Shown here one piece after another: positions 1 to 5,588 of a stretch of 6,150 nucleotides of DNA (position 1 is its first letter; every line of letters starts with the position of its first letter). The position numbers and the translations under genes were made by a program. Below the pieces are notes generated by a model. That model did no database searches. It was not told the DNA's origin and saw only the letters and a program-made list of their open reading frames with translations. The stretch comes from Salinirussus sp. (lineage in GTDB: Archaea > Halobacteriota > Halobacteria > Halobacteriales > Haloarculaceae). Location: assembly GCA_028275005.1 (NCBI GenBank), contig JAQCNN010000281.1:1-6150 (forward strand), in the 5' to 3' direction.

Positions 1-819
1 CAGGACGGCAACCGTCGGTACGCCGACAGGCAGGGTGAGGACACTGCCGACGGCCACCGCGCGGGAGCACAGACCACAGAACAGCTGCTCGACTGGTGTG
101 ACGAGCTCGGAATCCGCGAGGTCACCCTCTATGCCTTCTCGACGGAGAACTTCGAGCGCCCCCCCGCCGAGCGCGAACACCTCTTCGACCTGATCACCGA
201 GAAGCTCCGGGAGTTCGCCGACGCCGACCGGATCCACGAGGCGGAAGTGCGGATCCGCGCCATCGGCGACCGCGACCGCCTTCCCGAACGGGTTCGTGAG
301 GCCGTCGACTACGCCGAGGCCCGGACCCACGGATACGACCGACTCCACCTCAACATCGCGCTGGCCTACGGCGGCCGGGCGGAGTTACTCGGCGCCGCCC
401 GCGACATCGCCCGCGAGGTGGCCGCCACCGAGCGCGACCCCGCCGAGGTCGACGTCGACGCCGTCGAGGCGGCGCTGCCGGAGGGCCCGACCCGGGACGT
501 CGACCTCATTGTCCGCACCGGGGGCGACGAGCGTACCTCGAATTTCCTCCCCTGGCAGGCAAACGGTAACGAGGCCGCCGTCTACTTCTGTGCCCCCTAC
601 TGGCCGGAGTTCCGGAAGATCGACTTCCTGCGGGGGATCCGGACCTACCAGCATCGCGAACAGTCCTGGCGCCGCACCCGGGCCCGTCGCGCGCTGGCGC
701 TTGTCAGCGCCCTCGGCAGTGACGCCGCACACGCCCGCCAGGTGCTCCGGCGGTTCCGGGATGCCCTCCCCAGCGGCGAGCGCGAGACTGCGGAGGAGGT
801 CGACCGGCCGGCGGACTGA
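1..819 (+). CDS. uppS: Catalytic cis-prenyltransferase (UppS family), N-terminus cut by window edge
   Basis: Condenses isopentenyl diphosphate in cis onto an allylic diphosphate, giving the long polyprenyl diphosphate used as glycan carrier lipid at the cytoplasmic membrane face. The open frame enters from the left edge, so about 30-45 N-terminal residues and the start codon are missing; 272 residues are visible. Residues 2-8 are DGNRRYA, the signature with the catalytic Asp. GHRAG follows at 18-22, FSTENF lies near residue 55, LAYGGR near 121, and the substrate-binding block RTGGDER-TSNF at 172-182. E191 sits where the family keeps a Mg-binding Glu. Two residues appear inserted after E191 compared with bacterial UppS. 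The C-terminal end is unusual: where homodimeric enzymes have an RxG motif (RRFGG type), this one reads HREQSWRRTRARR (218 onward) and continues for about 40 more residues. Its stop faces the usp stop 30 nt away. Family assignment is very secure; chain length and partner are inferred. Confidence 0.95.
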   Translation, partial: QDGNRRYADRQGEDTADGHRAGAQTTEQLLDWCDELGIREVTLYAFSTENFERPPAEREHLFDLITEKLREFADADRIHEAEVRIRAIGDRDRLPERVREAVDYAEARTHGYDRLHLNIALAYGGRAELLGAARDIAREVAATERDPAEVDVDAVEAALPEGPTRDVDLIVRTGGDERTSNFLPWQANGNEAAVYFCAPYWPEFRKIDFLRGIRTYQHREQSWRRTRARRALALVSALGSDAAHARQVLRRFRDALPSGERETAEEVDRPAD

Positions 820-849
820 GCGCAACCGCGGGCCGACCCCGTGCCGGCC

Positions 850-1251
850 TCACTTTTCGCCGCCGGTAACTGACACCGGCCGGTCGGCGTCGAGCAACAC
901 CGCCTGCGTGACACTGCCAAACAGCAGCGACCGGGCGGGCGACCGTTTGCGGCCGCCGAGCACGATGTGGTCGGCGTCAGTCTCCTTGGCTACCTCGAGG
1001 ATCGTCGTTGCCGGGTCGCCGACCCGGGAGACCTGCTCGACGGGGATCCCCGCCTCCTGTAACCGGTCGTAGGCGACCCTTCCACCCGGGATCTGTCGGG
1101 GGGCGGTCTCCGCCTCTCTGTCCTCGTCGTCGAACGCGTACAGCAGTGTGACCGTCACCGCCTCGCTGGCGTTCGGGAGTGCCTCGACGGTCTCTGCCTG
1201 CGCGGTGCCCCGGGGTTCACTGCTGTCAATCGGCATCAGCACGTGGTACAT
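850..1251 (-). CDS. Universal stress protein (UspA family)
   Basis: A 133-residue single-domain Usp protein, the usual family length, cytoplasmic and probably dimeric. The N-terminus MYHVLMPIDSSE is the first beta strand and the conserved Asp loop. The C-terminal part holds the nucleotide-loop region GGRKRSPARSLLFGSV at 99-114, followed by the last strand PVSVTGG. The ATP-binding Usp consensus is G-x2-G-x9-G-S/T. Here G99, G112 and S113 fit, but the second glycine position is K102, so ATP binding is uncertain. The ATG at 1251 is chosen because it opens directly into the conserved first strand and has a T-rich element about 27 nt upstream. It lies 127 nt downstream of the NgBR-like gene on the same strand, and may be read both from its own promoter and by read-through. 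Its role in this lipid-carrier neighbourhood is unknown. Confidence 0.88.
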   Translation of the reverse strand: MYHVLMPIDSSEPRGTAQAETVEALPNASEAVTVTLLYAFDDEDREAETAPRQIPGGRVAYDRLQEAGIPVEQVSRVGDPATTILEVAKETDADHIVLGGRKRSPARSLLFGSVTQAVLLDADRPVSVTGGEK

Positions 1252-1273
1252 GTGCTACCATGCCACACCCATC

Positions 1274-1282
1274 GGCAAAACC
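1274..1282 (-). promoter_or_regulatory. Possible TATA-like element for the usp gene
   Basis: On the minus strand this reads GGTTTTGCC, centred about 27 nt before the ATG at 1251. That spacing would give a leaderless or nearly leaderless mRNA, common in haloarchaea. It is the only T-rich stretch in an otherwise GC-rich gap. The match to the haloarchaeal TATA consensus is weak, so this is a positional inference. Confidence 0.35.
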
Positions 1283-1328
1283 GTTCCGACGAGGGCTCCC
1301 CGGTTCGCACTGCTCACCGACCGAACTT

Positions 1329-1357
1329 CCGGAAGACTCGCGCTGGTCGTCTTCCGG
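1329..1357. repeat. Perfect 9-bp inverted repeat (hairpin) after the NgBR-like gene
   Basis: The left arm CCGGAAGAC (1329-1337) is the exact reverse complement of the right arm GTCTTCCGG (1349-1357), with an 11-nt loop. The left arm also overlaps the 10-bp palindrome CTTCCGGAAG (1326-1335). It lies just downstream of the 1379-1984 gene in its transcription direction, and before usp. No T tract follows, so it is not a typical intrinsic terminator; RNA processing or 3'-end protection is equally possible. Confidence 0.5.
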
Positions 1358-1358
1358 C

Positions 1359-1391
1359 GTTTGGCCGTCTCGCTGCGCTCACCGGCCAAAC
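1359..1391. repeat. Perfect 9-bp inverted repeat spanning the stop codon of the NgBR-like gene
   Basis: GTTTGGCCG (1359-1367) pairs exactly with CGGCCAAAC (1383-1391) across a 15-nt loop. One arm lies inside the coding sequence and encodes the final Phe-Gly-Arg of the RRFGR tail; the stop codon (1379-1381) lies in the loop. It sits one base away from the hairpin at 1329-1357, making a tandem pair. Confidence 0.5.
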
Positions 1392-1984
1392 CTCCGCTGT
1401 CGGTCCTGGTAGTCCCGAAGCGCGCGGAGGTAGTCCCGGCGACGGGCGTGCTGCCAGTTCACGTCGGTAAAGTAGAGCTCGGAGTAGACCGACTGCCAGA
1501 TCATGAAATCCGAGAGTCGCTCGGCGCCGGTCTTCACCACGATGTCGGGGGCGACCGGAAAGACGAGGTGGTCCTCGATATCCGCCTCCTGGATCTCCTC
1601 GGGGTCGAGGTCGCCGGCGTCGACAGCCTCGGCGAGCTGTCGCACCGCGGTCGCGAACTCGTGTTTCCCGCCCAGCCCGATACTCACCTGGATCGGGGCG
1701 TCGGCGCGCTCGTCGTCCTCGGGACCCCGCACCGCCATCGGCCGCGGTGTGCTGACACCCTCAAGCCCCGCCCGGAGCCGGGGGACGGCCTCGCTGTCGA
1801 GGACACTGACGTAGACGACCACCCGTTCGGCCCCGAACTCGACGGCCCAGCCCAGCAGGTCCTCGAGGGTGGCGTACCCGCCGTCGAGCAGGTCCCGTTC
1901 GGTGAGGACCACGGCAACAGTTTCGGGGAGGGCAGCGGCACTGTGTCGGAGGCGGGCGGCGAGGTAGGCGTCGTACAGTCCCAC
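1379..1984 (-). CDS. NgBR/Nus1-like non-catalytic cis-prenyltransferase subunit (UppS paralogue)
   Basis: A 201-residue protein of the cis-prenyltransferase fold that has lost the catalytic motif. Where active enzymes read HxAxIMDGNRR, this one reads VAVVLTERDLLDGG (23-36), so the catalytic Asp and Arg set is missing. The rest of the fold is recognisable: GGKHEF (105-110), the region-V block DIVVKTGAERLSDF (147-160), and WQSVYSELYFTDVNW (163-177) with the Glu kept. Region V is one residue shorter than in UppS and has Lys in place of the first Arg. The last residues are DRQRRFGR, giving an R-F-G (RxG) motif almost at the terminus. From memory, human NgBR also lacks DGNRR, has an LVITE strand and an LKFG block in the same places, and ends in RLGK. 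I infer an accessory subunit that completes the active site of the enzyme at 1-819. Start is GTG at 1984, with a TATA-like element 27 nt upstream. A stand-alone function is possible but less likely. Confidence 0.85.
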   Translation of the reverse strand: MGLYDAYLAARLRHSAAALPETVAVVLTERDLLDGGYATLEDLLGWAVEFGAERVVVYVSVLDSEAVPRLRAGLEGVSTPRPMAVRGPEDDERADAPIQVSIGLGGKHEFATAVRQLAEAVDAGDLDPEEIQEADIEDHLVFPVAPDIVVKTGAERLSDFMIWQSVYSELYFTDVNWQHARRRDYLRALRDYQDRQRRFGR

Positions 1985-2000
1985 AGTAAATTTAGCCGGT

Positions 2001-2021
2001 CCGGTGGCCTAAATCCACCGG
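2001..2021 (-). promoter_or_regulatory. TATA-like element inside a 7-bp inverted repeat, promoter of the NgBR-like gene
   Basis: The minus strand reads ATTTAGG at 2014-2008, centred 27 nt before the GTG start at 1984, so the mRNA would be leaderless. Exactly flanking this 7-bp core are CCGGTGG (2001-2007) and CCACCGG (2015-2021), a perfect inverted repeat. A dimeric regulator bound here would block TBP. The promoter role follows from position and composition; the operator role is inference. Confidence 0.45.
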
Positions 2022-2067
2022 GAGCGGCGACGCGGGTCCGGCGGTCACCCGACGTCGGTCCGGAAGC

Positions 2068-2075
2068 GGTAAGTG
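2068..2075 (+). promoter_or_regulatory. Possible weak TATA-like element for the DUF92 gene
   Basis: GGTAAGTG is centred about 27 nt before the GTG start at 2098, matching a leaderless arrangement. The same GGTAAGT string sits about 26 nt before the ATG at 5618. A 10-bp palindrome, CCGACGTCGG (2049-2058), lies just upstream and might be an operator. The TATA match itself is poor. Confidence 0.3.
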
Positions 2076-2097
2076 CGACTCGGGAGTACCGCCGGTC

Positions 2098-3441
2098 GTG
2101 ACATCGACAGTCCGGCGGGCGGCCGCCTTCGCGCTGGTCGGCGGCCTCTCGCTGGTCGTCCCCTGGGTGAGACAGCTCGAGGAGCCCGCCTTCGCCACCC
2201 TCACTGCCGTGCTCCCGTTCCTGCTCGTGGCGGTCGTTGCGCTCACCGTCGGCTCGGGAACCCGGCTGTTCGAGCTGTTCGCCCGCCCCGGTGACCGTCA
2301 GGACGGCAAGCTCTACGGGCTGGCCGGCTTCGCGCTCTCGGCGGCCGGTCTCGCCATCCTCGCTGTCGAGTTCGGGATGCCGACCACGGTCTACGTCGGG
2401 ACCGTGTTTCTGCTCGCGGTCGGTAACTTCGGTGACCAGCTGGTCGCCCGCTACCGGAGCGAACCCCTCGTGACCACCAGCGGCTTTGTCGTCGCCGGCT
2501 TTCTCGCCGCCGCCGCCAGCCAGCTCGCCGTTGCCCGCCTCGCCGACCTCGCCGTCTCCTGGCCGGCGGTGCTGTTCCTGGCCGCCAGCGGCGCCCTGCT
2601 CGCCGCGCTGGTGCGTGAGGCACTGTTCCGGCGTGACGACCCGCTCGTGATGGTCTCCGTTGCCCTGTTGCTGTGGCTGTTTGCCGCCCTCCCCCTGTCG
2701 GTGACGCCGACCAGAGTCGTCGTCGCCCTCGGGGTTACGGCCGTGCTCGGGATGCTCTCATACGCCCTTCAGACGGCCTCGCTGCCGGGGATGCTGACCG
2801 GCGTCCTCCTGAGCCTGCTGACGATTGTGCTCGGCGACTACGGCTGGTTCGCCATGTTGGTCGCCTTCTTCGGGGTCGGTGGGCTCTCGACGAAGTACGG
2901 CTACCAGGTCAAACAGCAGCGCGGTATCGCCGAGGAGAACGAGGGGGCCCGCGGGACCGGCAACGTCCTCGCGAACTCGCTGGTCGCGCTGGTGGCGGTG
3001 CTCGGGGCCGCCGCGAGCCCCTGGTTTTCGGCCGCTCCCCGCCTGTTCCTGTTTGCATTTGCGGGCTCGCTCGCGGCTGCCCTCGCCGACACCCTCTCCA
3101 GCGAGGTCGGTGGCCTCTACAACAACCCACGGCTGGTCACCTCGTTCGAGGTGGTCGAGCCCGGGACCGACGGCGCGGTCACCTGGCAGGGCGAACTCGC
3201 CGGGCTCTGTGGCGCCCTCCTGGTCGCCGCCATCGGCTTTGTCGGGTTCCCCGAACTCGGAGTCCCCGGGGCGGGCGTCGTCGCCGCGGCTGGAATTGCG
3301 GGAATGACCGTCGACAGCCTTCTCGGCGCGACACTGGAGGGGTGGCTGGTGGGGAATCAGGGGGTGAATCTGCTCGCGACACTGGCCGCCGCCCTGGTCG
3401 GCGCCGGGCTAGCCGTCGTCGTCGGGCTGACGGCGCTATGA
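2098..3441 (+). CDS. DUF92/TMEM19-family polytopic membrane protein, possible isoprenoid-phosphate kinase
   Basis: A 447-residue, very hydrophobic protein with roughly 13-14 predicted membrane segments. The C-terminal half (about 205-447) carries the DUF92 signatures: GGLSTKYGYQVK (261-272), GNVLANS (288-294), ADTLSSEVGGL (330-340) and DSLLGATLEG (406-415). This family includes plant VTE6, a phytyl-phosphate kinase, so a kinase acting on isoprenyl monophosphates in the membrane is a reasonable guess, not a demonstrated role. The N-terminal half (1-200) is an extra membrane region; AVGNFGDQLVARYR (107-120) distantly resembles the GDxxAxxxGxxxG motif of dolichol and phytol kinases. Start is GTG at 2098, with TATA-like sequence about 27 nt upstream. 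The stop overlaps the acetyltransferase start by 4 nt (ATGA), so the two are translationally coupled. It diverges from the NgBR-like gene. Family call is strong; substrate is unknown. Confidence 0.9.
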   Translation: MTSTVRRAAAFALVGGLSLVVPWVRQLEEPAFATLTAVLPFLLVAVVALTVGSGTRLFELFARPGDRQDGKLYGLAGFALSAAGLAILAVEFGMPTTVYVGTVFLLAVGNFGDQLVARYRSEPLVTTSGFVVAGFLAAAASQLAVARLADLAVSWPAVLFLAASGALLAALVREALFRRDDPLVMVSVALLLWLFAALPLSVTPTRVVVALGVTAVLGMLSYALQTASLPGMLTGVLLSLLTIVLGDYGWFAMLVAFFGVGGLSTKYGYQVKQQRGIAEENEGARGTGNVLANSLVALVAVLGAAASPWFSAAPRLFLFAFAGSLAAALADTLSSEVGGLYNNPRLVTSFEVVEPGTDGAVTWQGELAGLCGALLVAAIGFVGFPELGVPGAGVVAAAGIAGMTVDSLLGATLEGWLVGNQGVNLLATLAAALVGAGLAVVVGLTAL

Positions 3442-3899
3442 CCGACGGCCTCGACTCGGGCGGTGCCACCACCGCTCGGGTCCGTCCCGGCGAGCGCGCC
3501 GACCTGCCACAGCTCCGCCGGGTCCAGGCCGCCACGCTCGCCGAGCCCGCACCCGACCTGCTCCGTGCCGCGGCCGCCGACGGGCCGCCGGCGCTGTTCG
3601 TCGCCGAGGACCCGGTCCCCGTTGGCTACGCGATTCTCGTCGCCGGCGAGACCGCCTACCTCCCCGAACTCGCCGTTGCACCTGCCCGGCAGGGTGAGGG
3701 GGTCGGAACGGCCCTGCTCGGCGCGCTCGTCAGGGCCGTAGACGAGCGGGAGGGGAGCCCCGACCGGTTGCGTGTGACCGCACGCGCCGGGGACGACCGC
3801 GCGAAGCGGTTTTATCAGTCACGGGGGTTTGCGGTGACCGAGCGCCTGCCCGACTTCTTCGAGTCGGCGGCCGGGGTTGTCATGGTCCGGGAGCTTTGA
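3438..3899 (+). CDS. GNAT-family N-acetyltransferase
   Basis: A 153-residue single-domain acetyltransferase using acetyl-CoA. ARVRPGERADLPQLRRV (13-29) is the typical first strand and helix. YLPELAVAPARQGEGVGTALL (74-94) is strand 4 plus the acetyl-CoA pyrophosphate loop, with the Q/R-x-x-G-x-G pattern at Q85-G90. AKRFYQSRGF (122-131) is motif B. It resembles RimI-type proteins, but the substrate (a protein N-terminus, an amine or another target) cannot be read from the sequence. The ATG at 3438 overlaps the DUF92 stop by 4 nt, which sets the start and implies translational coupling. The same frame is open far upstream through the DUF92 gene, but that part is arginine-rich antisense-like noise and lacks family similarity. 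Its 3' end faces dnaG 43 nt away. Confidence 0.9.
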   Translation: MTDGLDSGGATTARVRPGERADLPQLRRVQAATLAEPAPDLLRAAAADGPPALFVAEDPVPVGYAILVAGETAYLPELAVAPARQGEGVGTALLGALVRAVDEREGSPDRLRVTARAGDDRAKRFYQSRGFAVTERLPDFFESAAGVVMVREL

Positions 3900-3915
3900 G
3901 AGCACGACAGCGGCG

Positions 3916-3935
3916 GCCGGTCGGGCTCGGCCGGC
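3916..3935. terminator. GC-rich hairpin between convergent acetyltransferase and dnaG genes
   Basis: GCCGGTCG (3916-3923) pairs with CGGCCGGC (3928-3935) over 8 bp, including one G-U pair, with a 4-nt loop. It lies in the 43-nt gap between two facing stop codons, so it could mark both 3' ends. There is no T tract on either side, so termination by the usual archaeal signal is not shown. Confidence 0.35.
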
Positions 3936-3942
3936 TCCGCGG

Positions 3943-5358
3943 TCAGGTCGAGGTCGTCGCCTCGAAGTCCGCGGCGGTGCGGACCCGGACGCCCGTGGGC
4001 TGTTTGACGAAGGAGTCGGCGCTCGCCGCGACCACCTGCTCGACACCACGCTGTGCCGCGACGTCGAGGACGCGCTGGCTGAGCGAGCCGTCGATGACGA
4101 CCGCGGCGGGCACCTCAGCGGCGTCGGCAACGGCGTCGAACACCGCGTCGGTGTCAACCTCCGCGAGCGTCCCGAACCCGGCGTCAAGGAGCCGTGCCCG
4201 GCCAGTCCCCTCGTCGATGACGGCTCTAACCTGGCCGGGGAGCGTCTCCGGGTCGGCTGTCCCGTCGCTGTCCGGTGTGGTCGACCCCGTTTCCCCCGGC
4301 TCGTCACCGTCGTCGGCTGCCGGTGTCGCGTCGGCGCCCTCGGTGGCGGTCGCCGCCGAGGTGTCCATCCCCTCGCCGCGCTGGTCGTCCACCGAGCCGG
4401 CGGCCTGGCTGCCGTCTCGCCCGGTCTCCCGGGAGTCGGTCGAACTGTCCGGTGAGTCCGGGGCCGCGGTCGTCGGGCTCTCGGGCTCCGTCACGACGGC
4501 GCTGCCACCGTCGGCGTCGACCTGCGGGCTGGAGCCGTCGTCCTCGGTCAGCGCCTCCTGCTCGAACTCCTCGTACGACACCTTCTCTCGGAGTGCGTCG
4601 AGGACGGCCTCCCGGGAGAGGTCCTCGACGGACTCCCCGGTCGGCGTGATGGCGACGTAGTCGACCTCGCCGACCTGTGCGAGCTCCCGGAGGATCAGGT
4701 CGCCGCCCCGGTCACCGTCGAGAAAGGCCGTGAGCGTCCGGCCGCGGCTCAACGCCGCGACGGCGTCTGGGACGTTCGTCCCCTCGACGGCGACGGCATT
4801 TTTGATCCCGTAGCCGAGCAGTTGGCGGACGTCGGCCCGCCCCTCGACGACGATGACCGCGTCGCTGTCGGCCACCCGTGGGCCCGCCGGGAGCCCCTCG
4901 TAGTCGGTGATATCGCCGACCTCGGCGCGCTGGCGGACCTCCGCGAGCAGTTCCTCGCTGGTGAGCTGGCGGTCGTCGAACTCCGCGAGCAGTTCGACGG
5001 CGCGGTCGACCAACTCCCGGCGCTTGGCGGCGCGGGCGTCCTCGATGTTGCTGACCCGGAGTTCGGCCCGGCAGGGGCCGACGCGCTCGATGGTCTCTAG
5101 TGCCGCGGAGAGGACAGCCGTCTCAACCTTGTCGAGACCGCTGGCGACCGTGACGGTCCCGAAGGAGCGGCCCCCCTCCGAGTCGATATCGACGTCGATA
5201 CGGCCGACCTTCGAGGACTCCTGGAGGTCCCTGAGGTCGAGTTCCGACCCCAGCAACCCCTCCGTCTGCCCGAAGATCGCGCCGACAACGTCACTCCGTT
5301 CGACCACCCCGCTCGCGCGGATGTTCGCGTGAATGAGATACTTTGCTGAGTCTTGCAT
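3943..5358 (-). CDS. dnaG: Archaeal DnaG (TOPRIM primase / exosome-associated protein)
   Basis: A 471-residue archaeal DnaG. This family has primase activity and is also a subunit of the archaeal exosome, where it promotes RNA binding. The N-terminus MQDSAKYLIHANI and the stretch ERSDVVGAIFGQTEGLLG (20-37) are the archaeal DnaG signature and fix the ATG at 5358. The TOPRIM domain spans about 166-245, with VEGRADV (171-177, catalytic E172) and DGDRGGD (214-220) carrying the metal-binding acids. Residues 270-370 form a low-complexity linker with no Lys, Ile, Phe, Tyr or Trp. The conserved C-terminal domain runs from about 373 to 465 (VRAVIDEGTGRARLLDAGF, VIDGSLSQRVLDVAAQRGV). The linker matches haloarchaeal DnaG proteins in kind. 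No Shine-Dalgarno is visible before the ATG. A TACTTTACG element about 90 nt upstream suggests a leader of about 60 nt. The gene is complete and intact. Confidence 0.97.
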   Translation of the reverse strand: MQDSAKYLIHANIRASGVVERSDVVGAIFGQTEGLLGSELDLRDLQESSKVGRIDVDIDSEGGRSFGTVTVASGLDKVETAVLSAALETIERVGPCRAELRVSNIEDARAAKRRELVDRAVELLAEFDDRQLTSEELLAEVRQRAEVGDITDYEGLPAGPRVADSDAVIVVEGRADVRQLLGYGIKNAVAVEGTNVPDAVAALSRGRTLTAFLDGDRGGDLILRELAQVGEVDYVAITPTGESVEDLSREAVLDALREKVSYEEFEQEALTEDDGSSPQVDADGGSAVVTEPESPTTAAPDSPDSSTDSRETGRDGSQAAGSVDDQRGEGMDTSAATATEGADATPAADDGDEPGETGSTTPDSDGTADPETLPGQVRAVIDEGTGRARLLDAGFGTLAEVDTDAVFDAVADAAEVPAAVVIDGSLSQRVLDVAAQRGVEQVVAASADSFVKQPTGVRVRTAADFEATTST

Positions 5359-5444
5359 GGTGAGTCTGCCCCTGACGGGACGGTGATGGTGTGGATGGTG
5401 CTGCCATGAAGCGGCTCATGGACAGAAGATGTACGAGTCTGTCA

Positions 5445-5453
5445 CGTAAAGTA
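5445..5453 (-). promoter_or_regulatory. Candidate TATA element for dnaG
   Basis: On the minus strand this reads TACTTTACG, the only AT-rich stretch upstream of dnaG. If it works as a TATA box, transcription starts near 5422 and the mRNA has a leader of about 60 nt, unlike the leaderless pattern of neighbouring genes. No better element exists nearer the ATG. Confidence 0.4.
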
Positions 5454-5560
5454 CCTGACGGGTGCGTCCATGCTTGCGAGCCGGGCCTCGGCGACAGCCG
5501 GTCTTCGGTAGGTCTGCGAGGACAGAGCGTCCGGACGGCGTAGTCGGGGCCGACAGGCGA

Positions 5561-5583
5561 TGGCATCCGGGGCCGGGGTGCCA
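5561..5583. repeat. 8-bp hairpin upstream of the DUF2892 gene
   Basis: TGGCATCC (5561-5568) pairs with GGGTGCCA (5576-5583), with one G-U pair, around the loop GGGGCCG. It lies just upstream of the presumed promoter element at 5589-5596, so it is probably outside the transcript and could be a regulator site if it has a function. Confidence 0.3.
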
Positions 5584-5588
5584 GAACA

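Noticed and set aside
1379..1984. Treating the second UppS-like protein as a decaying pseudogene
   Set aside because: The frame is intact, the non-catalytic motifs and the RxG end are well kept, and a promoter-like element is present, which points to selection rather than decay.
1148..2101. Long open frame on the plus strand (317 codons) across the usp/NgBR-like region
   Set aside because: It is antisense to the well-supported minus-strand genes, has no recognisable domain, and long antisense frames are expected in GC-rich haloarchaeal DNA.
2673..3437. Upstream extension of the acetyltransferase frame through the DUF92 gene
   Set aside because: This part is arginine-rich and unlike any GNAT sequence; it is an out-of-frame reading of the DUF92 gene. 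The acetyltransferase starts at 3438.
3896..4660. Plus-strand open frames opposite the dnaG linker
   Set aside because: They are Ser/Arg-rich readings antisense to an intact dnaG, without promoter or family features.
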